Shown here in pieces: positions 21,884 to 33,310 of a DNA stretch of 64,000 bases. A model generated the notes under the pieces. The model saw only the letters and a list, made by a program, of their open reading frames with translations, was not told the DNA's origin and made no database searches. The position numbers and the translations under genes are program-made. Origin of the DNA: Armigeres subalbatus (lineage: Eukaryota; Arthropoda; Insecta; Diptera; Culicidae); assembly GCF_024139115.2 (NCBI RefSeq), contig NC_085141.1, positions 166,986,908-167,050,907 of the forward strand, written 5' to 3'. Each line of letters opens with the position of its first letter. Within the stretch, counting starts at the first letter, position 1.

Positions 21884-22106
21884 TAGGGGAAACTGGGGTA
21901 ATATGCACCCCCGGGGCAAAACGACCCTTTGGCATTTTTGTGTACATTTTCGGCCGTTTTTTCGGAGTATTTACTACAGCGCATGTAGTAAGGATTTCGA
22001 TCTACCAATCCAGCAGTAAACATTCTTGGAAATATTCCTGGAGCACCGCTAAAAATGCCAAAAGGTCGTTTTGCCCCGGGGGTGCATATTACCCCACTTA
22101 CCCCTA
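21884..22106. mobile_element. 223-base MITE with TAGGGG ends
   Basis: Left TAGGGGAAACTGGGGTAATA then TGCACCCCCGGGGCAAAACG; the right end is the inverse (CGTTTTGCCCCGGGGGTGCA then ATTACCCCACTTACCCCTA). Arms exceed 40 bases with few mismatches. TA termini suggest TA target duplication. Related in its ends to 14060 and 48102. Confidence 0.85.
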
Positions 22107-23079
22107 CTGCATAAACAATATCGATACTGCTGACTGACTGCTGACTGGACTGGATTTCGTGTCAAGTGTTTCAAGTGGCTAGAGTATTGGCAGTCTAATG
22201 TTGCATGAAGAAGAAGAAACAGAAAAGATGATATTTGAAAAAAATTGCACGGGGAAGCATAGGGTAAATCACTACTTGGGCCTATGGACCCGGTTCCCGG
22301 CTCACTGCACAGAAAACTAATGATTTATACTGTTAGGAAGCCGTAGGTTTATGATTGATAATTTTTAAAAAGTCTCCCATTTATTTTTCAAAATACTCAA
22401 TATTTTTCAATCACTTGTTTTACTCCTAATTGATCCAATTGTAGAAAATAAAAATGTAGATTTCAAAATCTCGCTCTCCGATGCCACACCACTGAGCCGG
22501 AGTGATTCTTTCCACTTTTACAAAACGGTATAATCAAATAAACACCTACCTGAAAATCGTCCTAGTGCTCGTTACAATCATTGCTTCAAGCTTTTAATCA
22601 CCACACCATAATTCTTAACACACGCACTTCATTCTAATCACTAGAACGTATAAATAGAATTTATATAAACATAATTAGAATACATTTAAAAATATATTCT
22701 CAAACCGAACAAAAAATCACCTCGGCCCAAAAACTTCTAGCCGCACCGTGCTGCCAAAAGGCCAGGAGAATGAAAATGACCCTTCATCGTTAATAGGAAC
22801 TGTCTAATACGTTGACGCTATCATGTTATTTATAACTTTCTCGATTTCAAAAGGTGCAAAAAACATTGTTTTTAAGTATTTGGTAAAATTTTGGATGAGT
22901 AAATATATCTTCTCAACCAAATAAAAATGATTATGAATGATTCCATCTGGCATCTTGTTGTCGTAGAACGTGCATATTTTTGTTTACGTCGCATTTTCTA
23001 CCGTCCCGAGAGAGAATGAGAGAAAAATGTTGAGAGATTGAGTGAAATTTTGCTTAGGCCGGGAACTGGTTTTATGATA
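22107..23079. other. AT-rich, no gene recognised
   Basis: Only scattered A/T runs; no frame above background and no paired repeats found. Confidence 0.3.
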
Positions 23080-23276
23080 CAGTCACTCTCATAATTGAGC
23101 GTACAGCATGGATTAGATGAATATATTCGAAAATTCCAAAGGAAATTTAATTGTTGGCTCGGTTGTTTTTAATGCATTTCAATATTCATCCCTTCCTTCA
23201 ATGTATGCCTACATAAAATGGTTGAAATTTTTTCTCTAAAGTTCATTTATTTGAAAATAATCTCAAAATACGCCTA

Positions 23277-23655
23277 CACGGAACCGCGAAACAACTCACT
23301 TCATGGTTCCTTTCACTCAAATCCGCCCTTGCGTGGAAGAAGCCAAAAATAAGTAAAATGCGAAAAAATCCGGTGAGTACTTTGCCTTTACTCCCGTGTT
23401 GAATTTTCACCCACTATGAAGTTTCACCAACTCAAATTTACGTTATTTTCACTCACCCGAGACTATAGTGAAAACAACTCAAATTTGGCTTCTTCCACGG
23501 AACAGCACACGTTGGGTCGATGCAGCTCTCTTTGTTTATAATATCATTCATGAGAGGGAGTGAGAAAACTACCTAATAATAAGTTAAAAATTTGAACTTC
23601 GTACTCAAAGTTGAGTTCTTTAAACTTTATTTTTAGGTTCTTTATTTTTTCTGTG
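23277..23655. mobile_element. nested TA-type MITE
   Basis: TA at 23275-23276 and 23656-23657 flanks CACGGAAC ... TTTTTTCTGTG. The uninterrupted opposite arm of the fold-back reads AGGCG next to CACATCTTAT, which shows the empty site. Inside, GTGGAAGAAGCCAAA and TTTGGCTTCTTCCACG are inverted. Confidence 0.75.
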
Positions 23656-24115
23656 TATTAGATGTGACAAAATTGAGCGTACAGCAAATGTTTTTCTATG
23701 AAATTTCTTTTTATAAACACGATTAATGTATTTTAATATTGTTTTTTCATGATTATATTTATAATAATAAACATCCGCTACATAAACAATCAATGTTTTG
23801 AAATTAAACCATGTTTTGGTAAAAATGGCGAACAAGTGAGAGGTAAGAATATTGCTATTCAACAATTCACTGCTGCTGGGCAAAATAGATGCTTTAAGAT
23901 ATGGATTTCACCGGCATCGTGTCTTATATATGATAGATAATCGAAATCAAGCGAGACATACGATAAATTTTGGAAAATTCAGTCTGTAAATATTGAAAAT
24001 AGATGTAAACGTACAGAGAAAACGACAAATGTTGGGAATGGCATATTTCAAATTAAGTATAACTTTATTTAAATGTCGATGTATAGGTAGCTTATAAGCT
24101 CAGGACACTCATTAA

Positions 24116-24243
24116 CCCTTAAATGCGCAATGTTGTTTTAAAACAACAAACCGAAAATACGTTTAATGTTAATGATTTTAATGGTTGTTTACGTTAAAAA
24201 TATTTTCGACGATTTCTAAAAAATCACCTTGCGCCTTTAAGGG
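24116..24243. mobile_element. 128-base piggyBac-type MITE
   Basis: TTAA at 24112-24115 and 24244-24247 flanks CCCTTAAATGCGCAA and the inverted TTGCGCCTTTAAGGG. TTAA target sites with CCC...GGG termini are typical of piggyBac. It lies in the loop of the fold-back element. Confidence 0.8.
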
Positions 24244-25156
24244 TTAATAATAATATTAATAAAAGAACAGCACACAGATACATTTTAAGATGTCATTTTA
24301 TATTTGAAGACTCAGTCCCCGTAGGAACAAATTTGGTTGAAACGTTTAAACTCACCAAGATATCATTAAATAAGCTGCCGAACTCTTAAAAAAGTTTATT
24401 TTTACTCGCCTCATGGAAATCATCCAATTGTATTCCTTATGGTAACAGATCGTGGAGTTCAATCCAAATTTAATTATGAAATTACGATTTTAAGCTATCT
24501 TTTCAATATTCAATCAGAAGTGCTCTACGGGGATGAAAAGCTGTTTTTATGTTCGGTACCTTAACATGCACCTTGTACTTTTAAAATTTGACTGTGAATG
24601 GTTGGATTCAATAATATTACTCTTAATGATAGACCTGAGACAATAATCGAACTTTAAAACAAATTTAAGTTAAAGGCATACTAAATTTGAATTATGTCAT
24701 TCCTAACGTTTGTCGTTTTCTCTGTATGTTTACATCTGTTTTCATAATTTACCGACTGAATTTTCCAAAATTTATCGTATGTCTCGCTTGATTTCGATTA
24801 TCTATCATATATAAAATACGATGCCGGTGAAACATACAAATTAAAGCATCTATTTTGCCCAGCAGCATTGAATTGTTAAATAGCATTGTTTATACATCTT
24901 ACTTGTTCGCCATTTTCATTAGAACATGGTTTAATTTCAAAACATTGAATGTTTAAGTAGCGGATGTTTATTATTATAAATATAATCATGAAAAAACAAT
25001 ATTAAAATACATTAATCGTGTTTATAATAAGAAATTTTATAGAAAAAAAATAGGTGTACGCTCAATTTTGTCACATCTTATAGGCGTATTTTGAGATTAT
25101 TTTCAAATAAATGAACTTTGGAGAAAAAATTTCAACAATTTTATGTACGCATACAT

Positions 25157-27916
25157 AACAGCTTTCATAGTGATGGGCGATATGCAAAGGCGCGTGATCG
25201 GGTGGTGGCCGATCAATGAAAGAATGTGCAGGTTGAGGATCAAAGGCCGGTTCTTCAACTTCAGCATAATCAACGTCCATAGCCCACACTCCGGAAGCAC
25301 TGATGATGATAAGGACGCATTCTACGCGCAGCTGGAACGTGAGTACGACAGCTGCCCAAGACACGACGTCAAAATCATCATAGGAGATTTGAACGCTCAG
25401 GTTGGCCAAGAGGAGGAGTTTAGACCGACTATTGGAAAGTTCAGCGCTCACCGGCTGACGAACGAAAACGGCCTACGACTAATTGATTTCGCCGCCTCCA
25501 AGAATATGGCCATTCGTAGCACCTACTTCCAACACAGCCTCCCGTATCGGTACACCTGGAGATCACCACTGCAGACAGAATCACAAATCGACCACGTTCT
25601 GATTGATGGACGGCACTTCTCCGACATTATCGACGTCAGGACATATCGTGGCGCTAACATCGACTCTGACCACTATCTGGTGATGGTTAAACTGCGCCCA
25701 AAACTATCCGTCATCAACAATGTTCGGTACCGACGACCGCCGCGGTACGACCTAGAGCGACTGAAGCAACCTGATGTCGCCACTGCATACGCGCAGCATC
25801 TCGAGGCAGCGTTGCCGGAAGAGGGTGAGCTCGATGGGGCCCCTCTTGAGGACTGCTGGAGTACAGTTAAAGCAGCCATTAACGACGCAGCGGAGAACAA
25901 CGTCGGGTATATGGGTCGAAGTCGACGGAACGATTGGTTCGACGAAGAGTGCAGACAGATTCTGGAGGAGAAGGACGCAGCGCGGGCGGTTGCGCTGCAG
26001 CAAGGTACCCGGCAGAACGTGGAACGTTATAGACGGAAGCGGAGACAGCAGACCCGCCTTTTTCAGGAGAAGAAACGCCGCCTGGAAGAAGCGGAGTGCG
26101 AGGAGATGGAACAGCTGTGCCGTTCTCAAGATACACGCAAGTTCTATCAGAAGCTCAACGCATCCCGCAAAGGCTTCGTGCCGCGAGCCGAAATGTGCCG
26201 GGATAAGGATGGGAGCATCTTGACGGACGAACGTGTGGTGATCGAAAGGTGGAAGCAGCACTACGAGGAACATCTGAATGGCGCTGAGAGTACAGGCAGT
26301 GAAAGTCAAGGCAGCGGAGGAGATGACTACGTCAGTTCAGCGGACGATGGAAGCCAACCAGCCCCCACCTTGAGGGAAGTTAAGGATGCCATTCAACAGC
26401 TAAAGACCAATAAATCAGCTGGTAAGGATGGTATCGGAGCTGAGCTCATCAAGATGGGCCCGGAAAAGCTGGCCACTTGCCTGCACAAACTGATAGTCAG
26501 AATCTGGGAAACCGAACAGCTACCGGAGGAGTGGAAGGAAGGGTTATATGCCCCATCTACAAGAAAGGCGACAAACTGGAGTGTGAGAACTTTCGAGCGA
26601 TCACCATCCTTAATGCCGCCTACAAAGTGATATCCCAGATCATCTTCCGTCGTCTGTCACCATTAGTGAACGAGTTCGTGGGAAGTTATCAAGCCGGCTT
26701 CGTTGACGGCCGCTCGACAACGGACCAGATCTTTACTGTACGGCAAATCCTTCAAAAATGCCGTGAATACCAGGTCCCAACGCACCATCTGTTCGTTGAT
26801 TTCAAGGCGGCATACGACAGTATAGACCGCGTAGAGCTATGGAAAATTATGGACGAGAACAGCTTCTCTGGGAAGCTTACCAGACTGATCAAAGCAACGG
26901 TGGATGGTGTGCAAAACTGTGTGAAGATTTCGGGCGAACACTCCAGTTCGTTCGAATCGCGCCGGGGACTAAGACAAGGTGATGGACTTTCGTGCCTGTT
27001 GTTCAACATTGCGCTAGAAGGTGTCATGCGGAGAGCCGGGTGTAACAGCCGGGGTACGATTTTCAACAAATCCAGTCAATTTATTTGCTTCGCGGATGAC
27101 ATGGACATTGTCGGCCGAACATTTGCAAAGGTGGCAGAACTGTACACCCGCCTGAAACGTGAAGCAACAAAAGTTGGACTGGTGGTGAATGCGTCAAAGA
27201 CAAAGTACATGCTTGTGGGCGGAACCGAGCGCGACAGGGCCCGCCTGGGAAGCAGTGTTACGATAGACGGGGATACCTTCGAGGTGGTCGAGGAATTCGT
27301 CTACCTCGGATCCTTGCTAACGGCTGACAACAACGTTAGTCGTGAAATACGAAGGCGCATCATCTGTGGAAGTCGGGCCTACTACGGGCTCCAGAAGAAA
27401 CTGCGGTCGAAAAGATTCGCCACCGCACCAAATGTGTCATGTACAAGACGTTAATAAGACCGGTAGTCCTCTACGGACATGAAACATGGACAATGCTCGA
27501 GGAGGACTTGCAAGCACTCAGAGTATTCGAGAGACGGGTGCTTAGGACCATCTTTGGCGGTGTGCAAGAAGACGGTGTGTGGCGGCGAAGAATGAACCAT
27601 GAGCTCGCCCAACTCTACGGCGAACCCAGTATCCAGAAGGTGGCTAAAGCCGGAAGGGTACGATGGGCAGGACATGTTGCAAGAATGCCGGACAGCAACC
27701 CTGCAAAGATGGTGTTCGCTTCCGATCCGGCAGGTACGAGACGGCGTGGAGCGCAGCGAGCGAGATGGGCAGACCAGGTGCAGAACGACTTGGCGAGCGT
27801 GGGGCGTATCCGAGGATGGAGAGATGCGGCCTCGAACCGTGCATTGTGGCGTCAAATTGTTGATTCAGTGTTATCTGTTTAGATGTTAACTAAATAAATG
27901 AAAAATAAATGAATGA
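25157..27916 (+). pseudogene. RTE-like LINE (family 1), 5'-truncated, 14-base target duplication
   Basis: ATGTACGCATACAT flanks the copy at 25143-25156 and 27917-27930. Endonuclease motifs: INVHSPHSG, IIIGDLNAQVG, QIDHVLIDGRH and NIDSDHYLVMVKL (SDH). The linker includes RRNDWFDEECRQILEEKDAA. Reverse transcriptase: [99 protein letters not shown]. The C-terminus has RPVVLYGHETWTML, RVRWAGHVARMPD and RRRGAQRARWADQV, then GVKL(L)IDSVLSV-like ending. Only two single-base deletions break the frame (near 26541 and 27417, judged against the copy at 58752-61735), so it is young. The proteins resemble RTE elements often mis-annotated as craniofacial development protein 2. Confidence 0.88.
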
Positions 27917-28059
27917 ATGTACGCATACATTGAAGGAAGAGATGAATATTGAAATGCATTGAAAACAACCGGGCCAACCATTTAATTTCCTTTGAAATTT
28001 TCGAATGTACTGAACTAATCCATACTGTACGCTCAATTTTGAGAGTGACTGTATGCCGG

Positions 28060-28295
28060 AGTGGAAATCGCTATGACTGAAATGAGTGCTGCACCTCGTT
28101 AATTTAAATCAAATAAAAGCTTTTTTGAACGATATTTAGCACGAATAGCTATTTTTTAAACAGAAGTGAACCCCAATGCAGTATTATACAGCCAACAAAA
28201 TTCAGGAAAAGTTGCTCCCTGTCATAAATATCAATTGAATAATGCAGTCGTACGCATGTTAGGCCGGGAATGGGGTAAGAAACCCTACGTATAAA
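28060..28295. other. AT-rich spacer
   Basis: Nothing recognised. Confidence 0.3.
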
Positions 28296-28517
28296 ATTTT
28301 GAAACTCTTTTTGAAAATTCTAGAAGCAATTTAAATAAAAACAGTTGTCAGTACGTGGTCAGAAATTTCTTATATCGTATAATAACCACATTATTTCGAT
28401 TTAAAATTTTATTTAGTGATATTGCACTTTATACACAGTATAAGAAATTTCCGACTCCGCACTGATAACCGTTTTTAATTAAATTGCTTCTAGAATTTTT
28501 AAAAAGAGTTTCAATTT
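28296..28517. mobile_element. hairpin MITE, about 90-base arms
   Basis: TTGAAACTCTTTTTGAAAAT with CTAGAAGCAATTTAA on the left matches the inverse on the right (TTAATTAAATTGCTTCTAGA, AAAAAGAGTTTCAA); the inner parts GTCAGAAATTTCTTAT and ATAAGAAATTTCCGAC also pair. No target duplication identified. Confidence 0.65.
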
Positions 28518-28759
28518 TTTCGTGTGCTTCCTCGAGCATTTTTTTTATTACCATTTTTATGCTTCTTCTTCATGCGTTTGTTCGCCAATAGGTTTCGTGT
28601 AGGTCAAGCTTATCTGAATAAACCAGTCTTTAGTTAACTCTCAATCCGTTTAGACTCTTTTTATATTTAAGAAAAATCCTTAAGTTATTAACTCGCGTCT
28701 GTTAATTTTAATCTACGCTCACTGTCTCTCGTTCTCGTGCCATTCAGCACCACTACATT

Positions 28760-29325
28760 TTTGAGCCATTAAGCTCTCTATGTGGTCGCAACCTACTCAG
28801 AAAGTCCTAGGCGGCGAATCTACCCTACTCCGACGGGAAGTCCCCCGATGGCGAGGGCTTCCTCGAAACCGACGACCCGTATCCGTAGAAGTTTATTGCA
28901 TAACTATCACTAATATCTCTCCTAGATCAACGAGCAAGTCCGATACACTTCCTCCATTCAATGGTAAGCCGCTTGAGTGCCGAAGTGGGTCCAGACATTC
29001 CGGGTGGTCCAGACATTCCGAGCGACCGGTTCGGCGCTTTGGCTACCCAAAACCGATTTTATTAACGCGTCACAAACAACTCGACATAATCCTCGGCGAT
29101 GGATCGAGCCTACTCCGCTTTGTTCCGTTTGCCATGTATCCAGTCAATTGGAGGTATACCTCCGAGAAGGGGGTCAGATTGTCAGTTGCCGTCTGGTAAC
29201 TATATTGGTCAGACGCGTTTCCCATTACGCCGTACTACTGCTGCACTTCTGGCGATTGATGAGGGGTTGATGGGGGGTGATGGCTGGGTATCAAATCCAT
29301 GACCATCCGCTTATAAAGCAAATGC
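28760..29325 (+). other. GC-richer block upstream of the deleted LINE copy, possibly its extended 5' UTR
   Basis: Composition changes sharply to about half GC. TCCAGACATTCCG occurs twice near 28992. It precedes the segment shared with the other family 1 LINE copy but is absent from that copy. Frames of 100-140 codons exist without recognisable motifs. It is either 5' UTR of a longer LINE or an older insertion. Confidence 0.35.
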
Positions 29326-30163
29326 TGGGTAAAGTGTACCATTGGTACTTCGCTTACCTGAAGGAATAAAATAGACCCCATCTCGTGGTCCTTAACCTCT
29401 TAACCAGCAACTTCTATCCCTTCCTTCTCGTGGCGCTGGCCAGGATACGAGCAACCTTAGGGAAGATCGGGTGGGAACTATGGTCATATGCTGACAGGGA
29501 AGGGGGAGTTTGCTCCTCTCCGGAAGTGCAAATCTTACTGAGCGCCTGTTCTCCATGTTAGGAGCGGCTCACAACAGCGTCTGTTTTCCATGTTAGGGGT
29601 GGCTGATCATCGTCCGAGTGACAGCGAGGGACTCTAAGTGAAACTGTGCACCATGGTCCACCGGAAATAAGGAGGAATGGTCCTCCGGAAATTTAGGGGG
29701 TTTGGTGTCAGGCCCTGCAGACCAGCCTTTAAAAACCCCATGCAACTAACAATGAACAAGAGAGTACGGATCGGAACCATCGGCGAAGACTACTGCGACG
29801 AAAAGGGACTAGCGATTGGAAACTCAGTTCGTGGAACTGCAAATCTCTCAACTTCATCGGGAGCACACGCATACACGCCGATGTGCTTAAGGACCGTGGA
29901 TTCGGCATCGTAGCGCTGCAGGAGGTTTGTTGGAAGGGATCAATGGTGCAAACGTTTAGAGGTAATCATACCATCTACAAGATCTGCGGCAACACATACG
30001 AGCTGGGAACAGCTTTCAAAGTCATGGGCGATATGCAAAGGCGTGTGATCGGGTGGTGGACGATCAATGAAAGAATATGCAGGTTGAGGATCATTGTGTA
30101 TTGTGGCGTCAAATTTATTGATTCAGTGTTATCTGTTTAGATGTAGACTAACTAAATGAATAA
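29326..30163 (+). mobile_element. internally deleted RTE-like LINE (family 1): 5' region joined to the last 3' bases
   Basis: 29326-29880 matches the minus-strand 61735-61200 region (GGTAAAG.GTACCATTGGTA, TTAGGGAAGATCGGGT, GGAGGAATGGTCCTCCGGAA). It continues into the endonuclease start (DRGFGIVALQEVCWKGSM, GDMQRRVIGWW, ERICRLRI) and at about 30093 jumps directly to the 3' end: TGTGTATTGTGGCGTCAAAT, GTGTTATCTGTTTAGATG, AAATGAATAAA. About 2.7 kb including the whole reverse transcriptase is missing. It is a dead or non-autonomous copy. Confidence 0.85.
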
Positions 30164-30252
30164 AAGCGGGAATTATCATTTCACGGTGGGGGGTGCGAAT
30201 CCGATTCTGTTTTTTCGCACTTGTATACAAGTTTGATAAATTTGTTTTCATG
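30164..30252. other. short spacer
   Basis: No feature. Confidence 0.3.
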
Positions 30253-30843
30253 ACTATGTCTGAAACTTGATTATGCATATGTACAACATGTGATAGATTT
30301 AGTTCGGAAAAGGTATTGGAGGGTAACCGCCCCTTCGGTGGGGTTTGATCCCACGACCCCAGTTCGCATGACAGGTGCTTTCCCTACTAAGCTACGAAGG
30401 ACCTCCGTCGTCCACCGCAGCTTAGCGGGTACTGATGAAACCAAATTTCCAGCACCAGGTACCAGCCGATCTCTCGCAATACATTTTCAGAACTAACTCT
30501 CTCAAATGTATTTTTGTACACAATGTCAACCAAATAGGATGAGTATTTAATATTGTCCGGCTACAAATACACAAATACACAAAAATACATTTGAGAGAGT
30601 TAGTTCTGAAAATGTATTGCGAGAGATCGGCTGGTACCTGGTGCTGGAAATTTGGTTTCATCAGTACCCGCTAAGCTGCGGTGGACGACGGAGGTCCTTC
30701 GTAGCTTAGTAGGGAAAGCACCTGTCATGCGAACTGGGGTCGTGGGATCAAACCCCACCGAAGGGGCGGTTACCCTCCAATACCTTTTCCGAACTAAATC
30801 TATCACATGTTGTACATATGCATAATCAAGTTTCAGACATAGT
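30253..30843. repeat. perfect inverted repeat: two 265-base arms containing tRNA-like SINE sequence, 61-base spacer
   Basis: 30253-30517 and 30579-30843 are reverse complements without a mismatch that I can find; each gives the same 68-codon frame. Each arm holds a tRNA-like head: right arm, plus strand, CGTAGCTTAGTAGGGAAAGC (A-box like) and GTGGGATCAAACCCC (B-box like). The heads face the spacer and the tails point outward. A diverged single relative occurs at 31740-32199. Either a pair of head-to-head SINE copies or a fold-back built from one. Confidence 0.9.
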
Positions 30844-30949
30844 AATTAATTTCCACTCCGGGTGGCTTAATACCCGGCATATAGGCAATTAACTTTGAAT
30901 GTATTGTTTTCATGGTTTATCATGATTCGGAACAGTTTTTGCCTTTATT

Positions 30950-31140
30950 TTATCGTTGTTAGTTATCTATTGAGGCTTATTGGCTGCTTCGATGACTATC
31001 CGGATGGCGTCAACTGTGGACCTGCTCTATCCAAACCCGAACTGCATGCTTGATAATCCGTGTTCACCTTCTGTGTGGATCGACCGCCTGTTAATGATGA
31101 CCCTCTCAAACAGTTCAATCAAGGTTAATTGCGTATGTTC
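30950..31140 (-). pseudogene. R1-like reverse transcriptase fragment
   Basis: The minus strand reads LIELFERVIINRRSIHTEGE, HGLSSMQFGFG, stop, SRSTVDAIRIVIEAAN. This is the motif region around NQFGFRKGRSTVDAI of R1-type LINEs. A stop replaces the Arg or Lys after FGFG. Short remnant. Confidence 0.65.
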
Positions 31141-31168
31141 CGGGTATTAAACCAACCGGCTTTAACAT

Positions 31169-31738
31169 TAGGGAGTGAGTACTAGTAATGGACTCCGTGC
31201 GTATAATGGACCCCCTGAACAAAAACCGAGAGTTTACGCTTGAATCTACAATTTCCTGCAAACTTCCATAGGATAAAATTGCTTCATTAATCAGGGTACT
31301 AGTTCCATACAATTATTTTGCACTGGGAGACTTAAATTTAGTTATATTAACTAATTTATGAATGTAAACGCGCTAGAGGGTCCATTACTAGCACATAAGG
31401 GAGGGGGGGGGGGGTCCATAATAGGCAACAGGAACATATGGAAATGGAACATGTTAATCAAATAGGGGGACCATAATACGTATGTAAACAAACTCGATGT
31501 TGCGTATTATGGACCCGGGGGTGGCCATAATAGGCAACCTGGCTACATAATTTTAAAATACATATTTTAGTAGTAAAAATGAATGTTTTACCATGTGTTA
31601 TGTACGAAACGCGATGCTGATACCTGTTGCTTGTCATTTAGTGCTGCAGAATGGCAATTTATCATGAGTCTTACTCTAGCGAAACGATTGAAGTAAGTTT
31701 CCCTCGTTAAGGGGTACATTACAAGCACTCACTCCCTA
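31169..31738. mobile_element. MITE with TAGGGAGTGAGT ends, 570 bases
   Basis: TAGGGAGTGAGTACTAGTAA at the left and the complement of ATTACAAGCACTCACTCCCTA at the right are inverted. TA lies at both ends. Inside are TAATGGACCC-type words, GGGTCCATTACTAGCACATA and a run of about 14 G at 31400. No transposase frame. Confidence 0.75.
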
Positions 31739-31739
31739 A

Positions 31740-32199
31740 TTTATAATGTTCTGAAAACTCAGATGTGAAAAAAAAGAAAAAAGTACCTACTATTAGGTAT
31801 GGGGGTTTAGCGTGGGAACCCAAAATTAGGTAATTTATTTTTTTAAATCAAGTAAAATTCACTTAATATCAAGTAAAATATATTTAATTTTGAATAGAAA
31901 CTAACCAAAAGTTAGGTATATTCCACTCGACTTTTGTAAATATAAGATTACTACGTTGGGTTCAAACATTTTACTGCCCTTGTTGAGTGGTTTGCTCTTT
32001 ATTTTATGATAACAAAGGGGTGATGGAGGGAGGTGCTTTTTTCTAACCGTGTAGATTATGAGGAAAATCTCAGTACTGAGAGTCGTGGGTTCGAGTCCCA
32101 TCGAAGGTGAAGTGGTTACCTCGAATACATTTTTCAAATTAAAAATCTTCCACATAATGTAGGTACATATTCACATCTGAGTTTTCAGAACATTGTAAA
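31740..32199 (+). mobile_element. tRNA-like SINE relative bounded by 30-base inverted ends
   Basis: The ends AATGTTCTGAAAACTCAGAT and its inverse (to 32199) bracket a tRNA-like segment with GTGGGTTCGAGTCCCATCGA (B-box like) near 32086. The downstream part (GGTTACCTCGAATACATTTT, ATAATGTAGGTACATAT) is a diverged version of the 30253-30843 arms. Confidence 0.55.
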
Positions 32200-32349
32200 A
32201 TCTCTCAAAGAGTTTTTCGATCGTGTTTAGCTGGCAAATAGGCCTGTAGGCTGATGAATCCTCCGAAGGCTTAATCGCCTTAGTTTTTGCCGCTTCCAAC
32301 AATCGACGAAATTTGCTTCGTCTGTGCACTTTTTCAACGTGGTATCTCT

Positions 32350-32643
32350 GTACTGCCGTTCTACGTATAATTGTCCCATGTTACCTATGATGACAAAATC
32401 AAAACTCGGATCAATTTGTCCCACTAATTTTAGAATCGATTAGATCTGAAAATTTTACTAACAATTTTGAAATGTAATGAGCGTAGGCAACACTTTTTTA
32501 GAACATATCACGGATCACTACTTATGTAAACTTTTTTCAGTATCCATTATCATCAAACAACAATTCCATTATTCAGTGGGACGAGTTTGATTTTTTTTCA
32601 TAAAAGGTAACATGGGACAATTATGCGTAGAATAGCAGTGTAT
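32350..32643. mobile_element. hAT-like MITE, 8-base duplication GTATCTCT
   Basis: GTATCTCT at 32342-32349 and 32644-32651 flanks inverted arms (TTCTACGTATAATTGTCCCA left, complement of TGGGACAATTATGCGTAGAA right), continuing through TGTTACC and GTCCCAC. It splits the R1-like remnant. Confidence 0.75.
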
Positions 32644-33266
32644 GTATCTCTCCATGGGTTCGCAAGCTGCCTTACTGACCCTGGTTTCTTTTTTGAGAGC
32701 AGCTTTAACCGCCCGAAACACTGGTCTGCGATATTCTCTTTCTACTTCGTTGCGGACTCTGCATCGAAAATAGCTGTGACGAAGTTTGGCGATCGCTTCA
32801 CCAGTAGATTGGTCGACGTGCATGCCGTGACTGTACGTTTATTGGCATGGTTGCATTGCAGGCTCGGGTCAATACTGCAACCAGATCCTCCGGACTCAGA
32901 TTTTGCAGATTACGCTCGAAAAGCATTGCTTCCGCAAACACATCCTTTGTCAAAGGCTTTTGTCTTCCACTGTCGCTCCTCGATACTGCTCTTGTGTGAT
33001 TCCGAATGTACTCTTCCTTCGACTCAATTTCGGACCGCTTGATGGTCGCTATGCGTTTAGTCCTCACAGACTCCCCAGTTCATGTTCCTTGATAAAGCAG
33101 AACTGCAGAAGGTAACATCAATCATGGACTCTCTGCCATCCCTTCGATATGAGCTCGCCGAAATAAATCTACGTTGAGCCAGACAAGTGATTCTAGTAGA
33201 CTGCAACCTCAAGGGTTAGTGCAACGGCTGCCTCACTGTACTCTCCAGGCGGTGAAGTCACCAGCA

Positions 33267-33310
33267 ATGATCGAACAAAAATTATTAGATGATCGATAAC
33301 ATTCTTGAAG
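33267..33310. mobile_element. terminal fragment of the hAT-type MITE seen at 10017-10473
   Basis: AATGATCGAACAAAAATTATTAGATGATCGATAACATTCTTG is a diverged copy of the right terminus at 10432-10473; the rest is missing. Confidence 0.6.

Larger units (their letters stand above)
23080..28051. mobile_element. TA-flanked fold-back element (about 1.8 kb native) with three nested insertions
   Basis: The ends CAGTCACTCTCATAATTGAG and the complement of CTCAATTTTGAGAGTGACTG are inverted and flanked by TA (23078-23079, 28052-28053), as for Tc1/mariner-type elements. The arms continue inwards: 23080-23276 pairs with 25080-25142 plus 27931-28051, and 23658-24080 pairs with about 24680-25079, giving roughly 600 bases of arm on each side. 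The centre is AT-rich. Insertions at 23277-23655, 24116-24243 and 25157-27916 interrupt it. No transposase frame remains, so it is non-autonomous. Confidence 0.8.

Noticed and set aside
28780..29302. GC-richer block considered as rDNA or a gene
   Set aside because: No rRNA core sequence is recognisable, and it directly precedes LINE 5' sequence.
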